Assembly: GCA_035079385.1 (NCBI GenBank)
Contig: JAVHKY010000035.1
Coordinates: 2,418,001-2,482,000, forward strand
Source: Aspidiotus rigidus
Lineage: Eukaryota; Arthropoda; Insecta; Hemiptera; Diaspididae
DNA length: 64,000 bases
Direction: 5' to 3'
This document shows, one piece after another, positions 22,078 to 33,979 of this stretch (position 1 is the stretch's first letter; every line of letters begins with the position of its first letter). A program made the position numbers and the translations under genes. The notes beneath the pieces were generated by a model. The model was not told where the DNA came from, did no database searches, and saw nothing but the letters and a program-made list of their open reading frames with translations.

Positions 22078-25000
22078 TTAATGACTCGAAACAATCGGTT
22101 TGTAAATCAACCCTTCAAATAAGATGAATTGAGTGGGTACATGTATTATGACCATAAGGAATGGTCGGTCAACGTGGAAATTCACGAGTCCATCTTCTGG
22201 TAATACTGGGTGGAATGAACGAGACAAGCCTATGGTAGTCGCAGCAGTGGCTACTGTACCATATTCGTCTACTTCCATTTCGGTGACTTGTTTCATGTCT
22301 GAAACAGTAACTTTCTGCGTCGTCATACGACTAAGATCTGCAGTCCGGAATGTGTCCTCCAATTGTAGCGGCTGGATCAAAGAGCCTTCCCAAGTAAATT
22401 TCATTTTCGGTATCTTGTAATCAACTCTCACACTTTTGGAATTTCGATCCAGCTCCTGATGAACACCGTTCGAGTGGAGGTGGTTGGTTAGATTTTTCAA
22501 CGTTTGACCAGGACGAGGTAAAATTATTATCGTGGCGTATTCGCGGCCTTTATATCTGAGTTCGATGCTGTCAGCCTGTAGAAGATCGCTGTACGAGTAT
22601 TGGATTTTGTTCCTACTGTGCATCATCGACACTTCCATTTCTTCGGATCCGGTGTTGAATTTTTCTCTAGAGAAAAAAATTATGCGTTAATTTGTCGTTC
22701 ATTATTGAAAGTGACGTAGGTTTTTCCATCATAGCCAAATTACCAATTTGAGAAATGAGAATGTAGAGCTATTCTCAAGACATGCGTATGTTAGTGAGTG
22801 AAAATGTAGCTTAAAATTCGTTAGGTAGTCAAAGAGAGCCCCTTCCTGTCGTGAAAAGCATGATAAAAACACCGATCCGTGTCTAATAGACGCCTGCCTC
22901 CAATGCTTTCAAATAAGAAACGTTAAGAAAGTATCGAAATATCTTTGTTTCGGTAATTGCAATTCGTGCCTTTTAACAGTTAGTCCCATAAGATGGCAGA
23001 AAAGTATCGAAATATTGAGAAAATATGACTCGTGGAGTATACAGGGTGCGCCAAAATGATGTTGACAGTTGGATTTCGGAATAAAATTTGTTGTAGCGCA
23101 AAAACCCGAAACGTTGTATGTAACTTATCCGTATATCTCAATTTTATCTTCAATTTGCGCCAAATACGAAGTCTCTACGACTTTTACGAGCCGAGTCATG
23201 GACTAAAATGTCCCGAAAATTAACCAATTTGATAGGATTCTCAAAATAGTGTTCAAAAGAGATTAATTTTATAGTATTTAAGTTAATTTCAAACATTTTG
23301 AGAAGTAAATTGTTGTAACTCCAAGGAAATTTTACGAAAAAAACGAAAAAACCAAAAAAGGAAAAGGTACAAAATTCTACAAAGTACCAAAATTGATAAA
23401 TTGGCCTAAAAGGGTCAAAAATTCCTCGAAATGAAAATCGCTCAAACTTTGTATTTTTTTCTCAATTCTCCAGTGAAATTTAGCGCAGAGTCTGAAAAAA
23501 ATTCTTAGAATACTCTTCGAAGCACCCAAATGGGTAATGTATGAGCAAAGTTTCCCCAAAATGAAAAATCGCTCAATCTTTAAAATTTTTCTCAATTTCG
23601 GGGTAGAATGTTAGCGCTGAGTCGGAAAAAATTACTGAAAATGACTCTAGGAAGCAACAAAATGGGTGTACGGGCCCAATTTTTACTCAGCTCTCTCGTG
23701 AAATTTAGCACAGAGTCTGAAAGAAAAAAATAAAATAGCTTAAAATACTCTGGAAAGCACACAAATGGGTGACTTGGCCCAAAGAAGGTCAAAGATTCCT
23801 CACAATAAAAAATCGCTCAAAGTTTGTACTTTACTCGATTCTCCAGTGAAATTTGGCGCCGAGTACAAAGGAAATGGGTAACATACTTTACTCTGCAAAG
23901 CAGCCAAAGGAATGAATGGGCCTCCGAAAGAGTCTAAATTAGCGCATTTTCGTAAAAAATGTTGAAACAATGAGATTAAAGAAGTCTTTCTTTATCGAGG
24001 AGACGCGATGGATGAAATACAATACAAAATTACGGGCCGAACAATAAAAAGGCTTTATCGAACTGCCTTCACTGCCTGGAACAACGAGCTACTCTTGTCC
24101 TACAGCCCGCTTCAATTATACGCGGGCCTCTAGGTATCCCATCTCTCACCGTGAGATCACGACAGGAGACGATCTCCTCGGTGAGGCCTGAAACAACGAG
24201 CTACTCTCATACTTTTATCCGCTTCGATGGTGATCGGGGCTATAGCCCATCTCTCACCTCGACCCACCCTTAATCAAGTCGGGCAAATGCGCAAAAAGAC
24301 TCACACCTAGTTTAAGGAAATGAAAGGAATGATATCGAGAAGAGAGATCGTTCTCTGTTGTGATCTCGCAGTGGCAGATGGGCTAGGGCCCCGGGTATGA
24401 TGAAAACGGGCAAAAGCACGAGAGTAGCTCGTTATTTCAGGCGGTGAAAGTAGTCGACCTCTGTTGTGATCTCGCGGTGAGAGATGAGATGGAGCCTCGC
24501 TTACAATCGAAGCGGCCAAAATCAGGAGAGTAGCTCGTCATTTCAGATAATTTCGAACTAAACGCTGATTTTTACAGCAAAATTGAGAAAAATTCCTAAA
24601 CTCACGGAATTTCCCAACTTGGAACAATTTTAACCTCCTTAGGCTCATTCGCTCATTTCGTAGCCTTGCAGGGTGATTTCGAGATTTTTTTCGGATTCAA
24701 TGCTAAATTTTACAAAGAAAATGGGAAAAATTTCTTAGCTCACGGAATTTCTCAAGTTGGAACAATTTTTAACCTCCTTAGGCACATTCACTCATTTTCG
24801 AACTTTCTAGCGTCACTTCGACATTTTTTGTCGATTTGCGTTAATTTTGACCGTTTTCTGGCCCAATCACCCATTTGGCTGCTTTGTGGAGTAGGTTAAC
24901 AATTTTTTTTTGGACTATGCGTTAAATTTCACATGAGGATTAAGTAAAAAATACAAAGTTTGATCAATTTTTATTTCGGAGAATATTCAACTTTTTTTGG

Positions 25001-28000
25001 GTCGAATAACCCATTTGAGTGCTTTTCAGTGTATTTTAACCATTTTTCTCAGACTGTGGGCAAAATTTCACAAAAGAATTGAGTGAAAAATATAAAAGTT
25101 GAGCGATTTTCATTTTGGGGAATTTTGGACACTTTTTAGGCCTATTCACCAATGTTGATACTTTGTAGAATTTTGTAAATATTTTTCCGACTTTCTGCTA
25201 AATTTCACTAGAGAATTGAGTAAAAAATATAAAATCTGAGCGATTTTTATTTTGGGGAATTTTGGACACTTCTTAGGCCCATTCACCCAGTTTGGTACAT
25301 TGTAGAATTTTGTAAATATTTTTTTCGTTTTTTTCGTCAAATTTCCTTGGGGTTACAACGATTTGATTTTTAAAATGTTTGAAATTCGCTCAAAATACTG
25401 TAAAATTAATCATTTTTGAGCACTACTTCGAAAACCCTGGCAAATTGGTCAATTTTCGGGACATTTTGGTTTATAACTTGGCTCGGAAAAGTTGTAGAGA
25501 CTTCGTATTTGGCGCAAATTAAAAATAAAATTGAGATGTGATACATATTTGAAATTTACATGTAACGTTTCGCGTTTTTGCGTTAGAACAATTCCATTCC
25601 GAAATCCCATTTAACTGATAACATCAATTTGGCGTACCCTGTACATGTAACTACGTCACGTAGTCACGTAGTAACCGTGCTACTCGTAGAGAAAATCTGC
25701 AAGCGTATTCGCCTGTAAGGGCTCTGCTGGGAGCGCCACTTTCCACGCTACTTTCGAAAGTGGTGGTGTGTAATAGTCCCATATAAATAACACAAGAATG
25801 ATTTTTAAAAGTTGCTCACTACTTGATTGATCAAAAAATTTTCAAAAATGAGATATACAAAAGTAGGAGCCGAGTCTACTCTAACAATTTCAAAACTCTT
25901 TTAGCTGGCTTACCATTTGAATTTTACAAGAATGAAGAGCAAGAAAAATTGCAGCGGGGAACCCGCTGTCCCGAGTCCCCTAGACCCTGAAGTTTTTCCA
26001 AGTCCTGAAAACCATGACGTGACAACTTGAACGCGCTGCAATTTCAAGGGAGCCTTCGTCTTTCCAACTCCCCCTCCTATCATATATAGCTCGGAGGTAG
26101 GAATTTTTTCAAGTCCCCCTCTTACCATAAGCTCGGAGACAGGAATTTTTCCAAGTCCCCTTCCTATCATATATGGCTGAAGCGTCGACATTTTTCCAAG
26201 TCCCCCACCCTTCTCTGTGACGTCATCAGCCTCGCTCGCGCTCGCGGACGAAAATTTTCTGGAAATACCCCCCCCCCCCTCCCCCAACAAAAGGGATAGC
26301 GGGTTCCCCGCTAAAAGAAAATACGTTGTTTAGTCACTATCACTGATCCCCAATACTTTCGAGTGCAAGCATTTCCCATAGCAGCGCACACTCCGCCCTT
26401 ATTGGCGAATATCATATTAGGTAGTAAAACGGTTGATATTATCATCATTTGAGCTACGACAATCATGTCGATAGCACACAATCGGAATTGTGAACTTTCT
26501 GTTGATTCAGTGTTCGCACCAGGGCTGCTTAGTCATCGTGTGGGCTAAAAACTTAGCTAAAAGCTAACCCTTCAAATTAATTGTCTTCGGCTATCAGCTT
26601 ACGGCTAACCCAGTCTCATTGGCTAGCTAACAGCTAGCTAATTTTGGGCCAAAATGGAATAGCTAACGGCTGAAGGTAGGGCAGGGGGTCACTTCAATGC
26701 GGAGAGATGAGGTGGGGGGAAGAGAGTATACTAGCCGTTAGCATGATTAGCGGCTAAGTGAATGGCTGACGTGATTTCATTGGCTAGCTAACGGCTAGCT
26801 AATTTTGGATGAAAATTGCCCGGCTAACGGCTAGTGATTCGGCTTTGCTAAGCAGCCCTGGTTCGCACTGCAATCTCACAAGTATTGTCGTATTTTGTGA
26901 GCTGTAGTACACTACAGACTTACATGTACATAAGATCGATTTTCATCTATTTTTTTTTTTTTTTTTACCGTGAAACCCACTATTGCTTTGTGAAAGGAAT
27001 CCTAGGAAGAGGTCCACCTACGACTTTTATGACGTCATCAATGACCTTGACTTACTTTAGGGACTTCGATCTTCGCTACTTTGGAACGTGTATCGTTTGT
27101 TTTCACTATAGAGGACTAACCTAACGTGTACTAGGCCACACTAGAGTATACCGGGCTTCATCGCTGTAGTCTCCATCATACTACGCCTAAGATAATGACG
27201 TCACGAGTAACTTTCACCAACTTTCGGGAGTTTAAAAAATTGCGACATTTGCTACTATTTATGGGACGAGTCTAACATGTAGTCTACTAGTATTCATCAT
27301 ACGAGGCCAATTATGCAGTGACCTTACCCAATTCAGGTGTATACTCATACGAAAACAAGTAGGAGTGAGTGACGTCATCAGGGGAATGTTTTAGCGGGGA
27401 ACCCGCTATCTATTTTGTTAGGAGATTACATCCTCAGAAAACGTCCGCGTCCGCGTCCGCAGGTTAGGTTAGGTTACGGGACTTGGAAGAATTTCGAGTC
27501 TCGAGCTATATATGAAAGGAGGGGGACTTAGAAAAATCTCGAGTCTCGAGCTATATATGAAAGGAGGGGAACTTAGAAGAATTTCAAGTCTTGAGATATA
27601 TATGATAGGAGGGGGACTTAGAAGAATTTCGAGCCTCGAACTATATATGATAGGAGGGGGACTTGGAAGAATTGTGACTTCCGAGCTATATATGATAGAA
27701 GGGGGACTTGGAAGAATTTCGTTTCTCGAGCTATATATGATAGGAGGGAATGTAGAATGATAATTTCGATTTGAATTATATGACAAGATTATCAACTCAG
27801 TTCCACACCACCTGAGAGGTCGAGTTAAGGAATTGCGGGTTCCCCGCTGCCATTGCAACGTCTGCAATGGCTTCTAATTTTTTTGGTTTAAATTCTCATA
27901 GAAGATGGACTTGAAAAAGTCAGACTGTATGATATCGAAAAAAATTACGACAGTTGCATAGAGGAAGGTGATATTCAAGACTTTTTTGCGGGTTCCCCAC

Positions 28001-31000
28001 TGCCATTGCAGCCAGTGCAATGGTCGCCTGTTTTCCTTCTTTTTTTTATTCGAATATTACGAAATTTTGAGTACCTATGGTTGTTGAATTTTTTTGTTCC
28101 AAAAATTCATTCTTTACATAAAACATTAGGATGCCGTTGCAAGTTTTTCAACGGCGAGCGGGAAGCCCGCAAGACCTTTATTCTACTGCGGAAGGCCTAG
28201 CCTCTTCAATGAGGCTGATGCGCACCACCATAAGACTCAAAACGCAGGTTCTCGGCGTCCCCTCGTCCCCCCTATCATATTAGCCTCGAGAGTGGAAATT
28301 TTTTCCAATTCCCCCCTCCTCTCCGTGACGCCATCAACCTCGGATCGCTCGTGCTCGCGAACGGAAATTTTCTGAAACGGGTTCCCCACTAAGATTTGAA
28401 AGAGCATGTGCTGAGATTCTTGGTTGATATTTCTATACTCACAATAGGGTTTCTTCAGGGTCGAAGGCGTGCTCCCACTGACCTTTGAAATATAAAGCGC
28501 TCGCGATGACTGCATTAGTGTTTGATGGCAATGATTCCTTGTAAAATTTGTCAATTCGTTTCCTTGTATTCTCGGAAATAAAACTGGAAACAATAAAAAT
28601 GAAAATTAATGATACGCCCTCTATTCTGATGAACAGAAGAATGGTATCTAAAAAACATTTACGAGTTGATCGAGTCGGTGGCTTCATCAGCGTGAGCAGC
28701 AAAATCCACGTTTGTCACATTTGCGTGGTAATATTTTCTCAGCTCTTGAATGAAAGAATCCAAGATTGGATAATCCTTGTGCACGAATAATCCATTTGCA
28801 AAGATCGTTTCCGTTTCCGCGAATTCCGGATGGGGTGAAGTGTGCTCCATTTTTTTATACAGCTCGCTGAAAGTTTCGTGCATTTTCGAAACGCTAAAAG
28901 AAAAAAATAGAAAGCGTAGCTATTTAAAATGTTGTATGAAGTTTACTGCAAAATTCAGCGGGCGCACAGTTTTGATACTTGAATAGGACAGGCGAGATTA
29001 TTAGAGAATTACAAGAATCGTTAAAAATTTAAATTTTTCGATCATTTTTTGCGTAGATTCCTAACTAGTTCTGTTTGATAAAAATAATTTTTTCCCTAAT
29101 ACGTCCTCTCGTGGATACCTACTCACAAAAGAAGCTACCGTCAAATGGGTATCGAATACTCTCGAATAGCCACATTCAAAACAATTGGTGAACAGGAAAG
29201 CTTTGTGGAACTCACAAAATACCAACGTAATTTCACGAAGAGGATTGCAGATGTTTCAATGGTACGTAAATCTCAGGTAAACTGGAGAAGCTCTCATCGC
29301 ACCCAAAAGTACAGATACGGTGTGAATCGTGAAATTACGCAAGTTTTGAACTGTCATCGAGAAAAACCTTTTTCTAATAAATAATAATATTATAGACTTA
29401 CTCTACGTTACTTTCGCGTAATTTAAGCACTTCGTTTATTTTATTTCGCGTCTCATCTCCAGCCGCCAAATGAAGTAAATAAAGGGCGGCATACGCATTT
29501 ACCGGCGACGTCAGTATGTTTGATCCAGTTGTCGTTTCCTCGCTCAGTTTTTGAGATAAAGTAATTGAAAATCTCGTCACACTTGTTGGAATTGCCTACA
29601 AAATCAGAAATGAGCAATTAATAAATTTGTCTTTAATCTACGTTTCAAATGAAAATCGGAGAAAGTGGGACTTGGAAAAATTTCGACTCTTGAGATATTA
29701 TATATGTTGGAGGGGGAGTGAGCAAAATTTTGACCCTCGACCTATATATTTCGAAGTCCCTAAAATAGGACCAGGTCACTGATGACGTCCTAGGCTTGCT
29801 TGAATTCTCAATACTTTAACCTTGACTCATAAAACAGGTTCCCTGTGTTCCTTGTTCAACTTCGTCACGTTGTTTTAGAGGATCGGGGATCAGTAGTTCT
29901 CGAAAAATTTCTCACTACTACGAATAGCTGCTTACGTTACGAAAAGCAGACTTTCCTATCCTTTTCAATATCGGACATCTGGAAATCATCTCTTTCAATT
30001 TTCCCTCTTTATCTTCAGGATTTTCAAATTAAAACCAATGATTCAATAAAATTTCTAGGACTCTTATTTGATCAAAAATTAACTTGGACTCCACATATCA
30101 AATTGCTAAAAGCTAAATGTCTGCGAACAACAAACATACTAAAATATCTACTCCACCCCAAAATCGGGTGCAACCGAAAACTACTCCTACAATTATACAA
30201 AAGCTTGGTTCGTTCTGACGGCCATGGTTCTGAGCTCGACTCCGGTTCACCGATTTATAATTTAGCTAACAAAACTAACATTGTTGGACCCAATTCAATC
30301 TGCATCTCTGAGACTGGTTTTAGGAGCATTTAGAACCAGTCCAAAACTGAGCCTTGTGCGGAGGCGGCCGAACCGCCTCTCACCATTCGCCAATTTATTC
30401 TCCCATCGAATTTTCTCGTTTCCTTATCTCAATTTCCCAAACTTTCCTCACACCAGTCCATAATTTCTCACATTAATCCGATCTTCCTACGTGAACCTAC
30501 AAAACATATCCGCTCACAGCTAGAAAACTTCCTTGACCGAAAAATTAAGTTAAACTCGCTATTATCCATATTTACAACTACACCTCCTTATTGGGTATTT
30601 CCAGGATTGAACATTCAGTTGGATCTGAACGAAACCAACAAAATCATTACACTACATATCACGAATCTACTTGACGAATTCCCGAATCATATTTTATGTT
30701 CAACAGATGGGTCAAAATAAAGAGGAAAGACAGCATACGCAAGCTCTATTGACGATCAAATAACAGCTCACCGAATTAGAAATTCCGCTTCAGTTTAAAC
30801 AGCTGAATTAAACGCCATATTGGCTTGTGTATCCCACATTGCTCAACACTGTAACCTCAAAAAAATTATATTCTCCTGACCGATGCTCTCTCATATCTTC
30901 AAGCTCTTTCTGGTCCGTTCTCAACCAATCCAATAATTCAACGTATTCACTTAGCCTCTCTTACTGCCCATTCAATAAAGTCTCACCTCACATTTATTTG

Positions 31001-31785
31001 GATCCCGGGTCACATCAACTTCCCACCTCACGTGTAGTAGATGAAGCCGCTAAAAGAGCAACTTCACAGACCCTATATCATCATCCGCCCAAGATTTGGA
31101 AATTTTCTATTCAACAAAAATCTCAAAATTGACAAGATATAGGCAACAACAAATTACGTAAAATCAAAAAGATCCGACTCCCTGGTCCCCATCTTACAGA
31201 GAATCTAGACGGGAAGGAGTAATACTCTCCCGTCTGAAGATAGGACATACCCGTCTCACTTATTCTTACCTCCTATTAAACCTTGCTCCCCCTTCCTGTC
31301 CACACTGTCTAGAAGATGTCCTATCATTAGAACATTATTTTTTTCACTTGTCCCGCGCTAAAAACCATCAGGTTTGTCTTCAAAATTCCTGTAACCATCG
31401 GCTTGGCACTAAGTAACAACTCCAATAATATTACAGCTACTCTTTCTTACTTACGATCAACTCAATTCTACAAACTCACTTAATTTACAATCATTGCGAT
31501 ACTTGGAACATTTTTGTTTGTAAAAGACTTATATTGTATAATAATTAGGTATAAGCATGTAAAACAATTATTCGTCGAGCTCATGACCCGTTCGTGTGCT
31601 GTCGCTTAAAAAAAAAAAAAAAAAGTATATGTATACGCACTCACCTGCGTTAAGAGTCCTTTGTATTCGTGTTCGTGTTCCTTAAGTTCATTATCACTAC
31701 CTACGGGTACGCAATTGAGAAACGGACTCGATGCTAAAAAGCAAACCAAAAATATCGAAAAGTATTTATCTAGGAACATCATCAT
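22078..31785 (-). CDS. Secreted serpin, five exons, inhibitory type
   Basis: Exons (minus): 31785-31645, 29595-29402, 28893-28663, 28583-28443 and 22666-22078. All junctions are GT..AG and the phases join to 431 residues. Residues 1-25 form a signal peptide (MMMFLDKYFSIFLVCFLASS). Exon 2 has the helix A/B region (SNILTSPVNAYAALYLLHLA). Exons 3-4 show INSFISENTRKRIDK and NAVIASALYFKGQWEHAFDP. Exon 5 carries the MMH strand, a hinge EYGTVATAATTIG (about residues 370-382) and the signature FHVDRPFLMVIIHV (399-412). The small-residue hinge fits an inhibitory serpin. The candidate P1 lies around LSRSF, so trypsin-like proteases are possible targets. Usual length. Intron 4 (5.8 kb) and intron 1 (2 kb) are swollen by transposons. 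Secreted serpins control haemolymph proteolysis; the target here is unknown. Confidence 0.93.
22667..23039. other. Serpin intron 4, 3' part, no other feature
   Basis: Bases next to exon 5 have the acceptor TTTTTTTCTCTAG on the minus strand and otherwise single-copy-looking AT-rich DNA. Confidence 0.5.
23042..25641. mobile_element. 2.6-kb long-TIR foldback element, TA duplication
   Basis: The termini CAGGGTGCGCCAAAATGATG and complement of CAGGGTACGCCAAATTGATG are flanked by TA on both sides (23040-23041 and 25642-25643). The inverted match continues for about 300 bp (TTGCGCCAAATACGAAGTCT on the left) and then into tandem units (AAATTTAGCGCAGAGTCTGA, ACCCAAATGGGT) that are inverted between arms. 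The centre (about 23960-24560) has inverted GAGCTACTCT/GATCTC blocks and no ORF. CAGGGT ends with TA suggest a Tc1/mariner-type mobiliser. It lies in serpin intron 4. Confidence 0.8.
25953..26312. mobile_element. TIR element C, copy 1 (AGCGGGGAACCCGCT ends)
   Basis: The left tip AGCGGGGAACCCGCTGTCCC and right tip (complement of AGCGGGGAACCCGCTATCCC) bound 360 bp. The tips are themselves nearly palindromic. The interior has AGTCCCCTAGACCCTGAAGT, three diverged 45-bp minisatellite units, and a right-hand block GTGACGTCATCAGCCTCGCT then CGCGGAC. Copies with the same layout are at 27393-27848 and 32793-33338. Confidence 0.75.
26520..26860. mobile_element. hAT-type MITE with perfect 8-bp target duplication
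   Basis: Tips CAGGGCTGCTTAG and its complement CTAAGCAGCCCTG are flanked on both sides by GTTCGCAC (26512-26519 and 26861-26868). The 8-bp duplication and CAGGG end are hallmarks of hAT elements. The interior carries many subterminal TAGCTAACGGCTAGCTAA motifs in both orientations. 341 bp, non-coding. It lies in serpin intron 4 and looks young, given the intact duplication. Confidence 0.9.
27393..27848. mobile_element. TIR element C, copy 2, with minisatellite
   Basis: Left tip AGCGGGGAACCCGCTATC and right tip GCGGGTTCCCCGCT. The interior holds a GTCCGCGTCCGCGTCCGC run, three AGGTT units and about six 45-bp minisatellite units (27480-27760). The GCCATTGCA..TGCAATGGC motif directly follows the right tip, as it precedes copy 3's left tip. 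Confidence 0.65.
27985..28442. repeat. Fragments of element C next to serpin exon 4
   Basis: Half-tips GCGGGTTCCCCACTGCCATT (27988) and CGGGTTCCCCACTAAG (28378) and one minisatellite unit (28260-28310) lie just downstream of the serpin exon 4 donor (28442). Confidence 0.55.
29650..29870. repeat. Half copy of element D in serpin intron 1
   Basis: Two minisatellite-like units, then GACGTCCTAGGCTTGCTTGA and a right end AAAACAGGTTCCCTGTGTTC. The left terminus is missing. The Jockey insertion begins immediately after. Confidence 0.55.
29875..31624 (+). mobile_element. Jockey-type non-LTR retrotransposon, 5'-truncated, in serpin intron 1
   Basis: Frames show the end of the reverse transcriptase (KFLGLLFDQKLTWTPHIKLL, then KAKCLR), then an RNase H core (TDGSK.., TAELNAILACVSH) and a C-terminal zinc-finger-like APPSCPHCLEDVLSLEHYFF. 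Stops and frameshifts are frequent. It ends in a 17-A tail at 31608-31624. The sister fragment at 34483-36100 shares the same protein. The tail stops 20 bp before the serpin exon 1 donor. Confidence 0.85.
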
Positions 31786-32792
31786 GATCTTTTTTTTTTT
31801 TCTTCTGATCGCAGTCTACCGAAGATACGACGATGTTCCAAACGTTTCACCGACACAACTTTCGACTACTGCTTTTCATTTATAGATTATGGGAAGCTCG
31901 AAAAGACGTTACGCGGTGCTTATATGATTTTTAATTAGAATACCAATGATCTGCATGTATAGCATTAAATAATTATAGATTCCTCAAAGCGATGTTGTTT
32001 CGTTTATTATATATTCTAAGGACATTATTAATCGGGTCAAGTCAAGTTTAAACGATGCGCCAGGTATCGTACCACAATTCCACTGAAGTAGGAGACAAAC
32101 AAAATCGAGTTTCTCTTCCCTATAACAGATTATGTATTTGTACTCGTCGGTATGTAATAGACAAACACAACAAGGTCATTTGTAAAACTTTGTCGTTTAG
32201 CTTAAAAATTTTCGGTGTCAATTTTTGCTCTTTGAGATTTTCATGCATGAATATTCACGTTGCTCGATACAATATGCACTCAGTTTTTGCGGTACCGTTC
32301 AAAGGTCAGCAGATGCGTTTCCTCGTAAACAATACGCGATGAGGTACGCAGGGTGGGGTTTAGTAGATTAAGGAATGTTCCATAGTTTCTTATAAGAACT
32401 TGGGAAATGGGGAAACTGGGCGCGAAAATAGGCTGTACTATAGTCAATATAGACCCCAGCGTATTATCAGGGAACGGGTTTATTTTTACATAGGCCCGTA
32501 ACAGAAACGAACGATCAAATGATGACAACCGACAAATAATTTAATTTGAAACACTAAATACAAGATTTTGAATCAAGTCCGAAAGGGGTGAAAAGTGTTA
32601 AAAAATCGCAAACAAAATTTAAAGGAGTCTAATAAACAAACAAAATAAAATGAATTTAAAAAGTCATTAAAACCAAAGGAAAAAATTTAAGGTCAAAAAT
32701 AAGGGGAAAAAAAATACAGGCGTATTATAGTGTAGGCAAATTGGAGCAATATTAGGAAATAAAATTAGATGCCATTGCAGCGCTGCAATGGC
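31786..32792. other. Upstream region of serpin, no other gene
   Basis: Probable serpin promoter side. A conserved core promoter is not clear. At 32762-32792 GCCATTGCAGCGCTGCAATGGC, a 22-bp palindrome, abuts element C copy 3. Confidence 0.4.
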
Positions 32793-33338
32793 AGCGGGGA
32801 ACCCGCTGTCCCGAGTTCCCTAGAACCTGAAGTTTTCCAAGTCCTAAAATCATGACGTGACAACTTGAACGCGCTGCAATTTCAAGGAAGCCGTCGTCTC
32901 TCCAAGTCCCTCTCCTATCATATGTAGCTCGGAAGTAGGAATTTTTCTAAGTCCCCTTCCTATCATATATGGCTAGAGGGTCGACATTTTTTCAAGTCCC
33001 CCTCCTATCATATATAGCTTGAGAGTCGAAATTTTTCTAAGTCTCGCTTCTATCATATATAGCTCGGAGGTAAGAATTTTTCCAAATACCCTTCCTATCA
33101 TATATGGCTAGCGGGTCAAAATTTTTTCAAGTCCCCCCTCCTATCATATATAGCTCGGAGGTAGGAATTTTTCCAAGTCCCCTTCTTATCATATATGGCT
33201 GGAGAGTCGAAATTTGTCAAAGTCCCCCTCCCCTCTCCGTGACGTCATCAACCTCGTGACGTCATCAACCTCGCTCGCGCTCGCGGACGAAAAATTCCTG
33301 GAAGTACCCAGAACAAAAGGGATAGCGGGTTCCCCGCT
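32793..33338. mobile_element. TIR element C, copy 3, with expanded minisatellite
   Basis: Same tips and block order as 25953-26312 (AGCGGGGAACCCGCTGTCCC ... GATAGCGGGTTCCCCGCT), but with about seven minisatellite units instead of three. Its right end abuts the foldback element at 33349. Confidence 0.8.
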
Positions 33339-33727
33339 AAAAAAATTGCTGGAGCAAACGTTTCTTTGCTAAAATGGTTCAGGATGTGGTCCTGAACAAC
33401 ATATCAGAAATCCCGCGTTCTCCCCCCGAGCTTCTTTTTAATAGAAGTTGACCCCCCCCCCCCCCCCCAAAAAAAAAAAAAAATCAATTTTTCGCCTATA
33501 ACGCGCAAAATTGAAATTTTATTCAAAAATTCTTCAAACAAAAATTGTACCTCGTTAAATTTCCTACCAAATAACGTATTCGTCTTTCAACCTATACTAA
33601 TTAGTGCCTTTGCAGAGGCCGTTCAAAAGAGTCCCAAAATCAGTTTTTCCATATATCTCACGAAATTGAAATTTTATTTTAAAATGTTTCAAATAAAAGT
33701 TGTTCTTCGTTAAATCTGCTATACATA

Positions 33728-33979
33728 TGTGATGTATCATGGGAAACCCAGGCATAAATCGGGGAAAAAAATTGACTTCAAATTCGAACTAAACGACTCG
33801 AAAATGAGTAGAGAATCATAATTGGGGAAAAACTGGGGAAAAAAATTTTCCGACTTATGCCTAGGCTTCCCCTGACACATCACTAAATTATGATTCTTCA
33901 CTCATTTCTGAGTCGTTTGGTTCAAATTTGAAGTCAATTTTTTTCCGACTTATGCCTGGGTTTCCCATGACACATCACA
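33728..33979. mobile_element. MITE with about 85-bp TIRs (TGTGATGTRTCATGGGAAAC)
   Basis: Left TGTGATGTATCATGGGAAAC and complement of TGTGATGTGTCATGGGAAAC at the right. The match runs through CCCAGGCATAARTCGG and TTGACTTCAAATTYGAAC to CGACTC. Comparison with foldback copy 1 shows it as an insertion, apparently flanked by ATA/TATA. Confidence 0.85.

Noticed and set aside
27461..27475. (AGGTT)3, the insect telomere motif; two more units near 45478
   Set aside because: Only two to three units inside dispersed repeats; far too short for a telomere.
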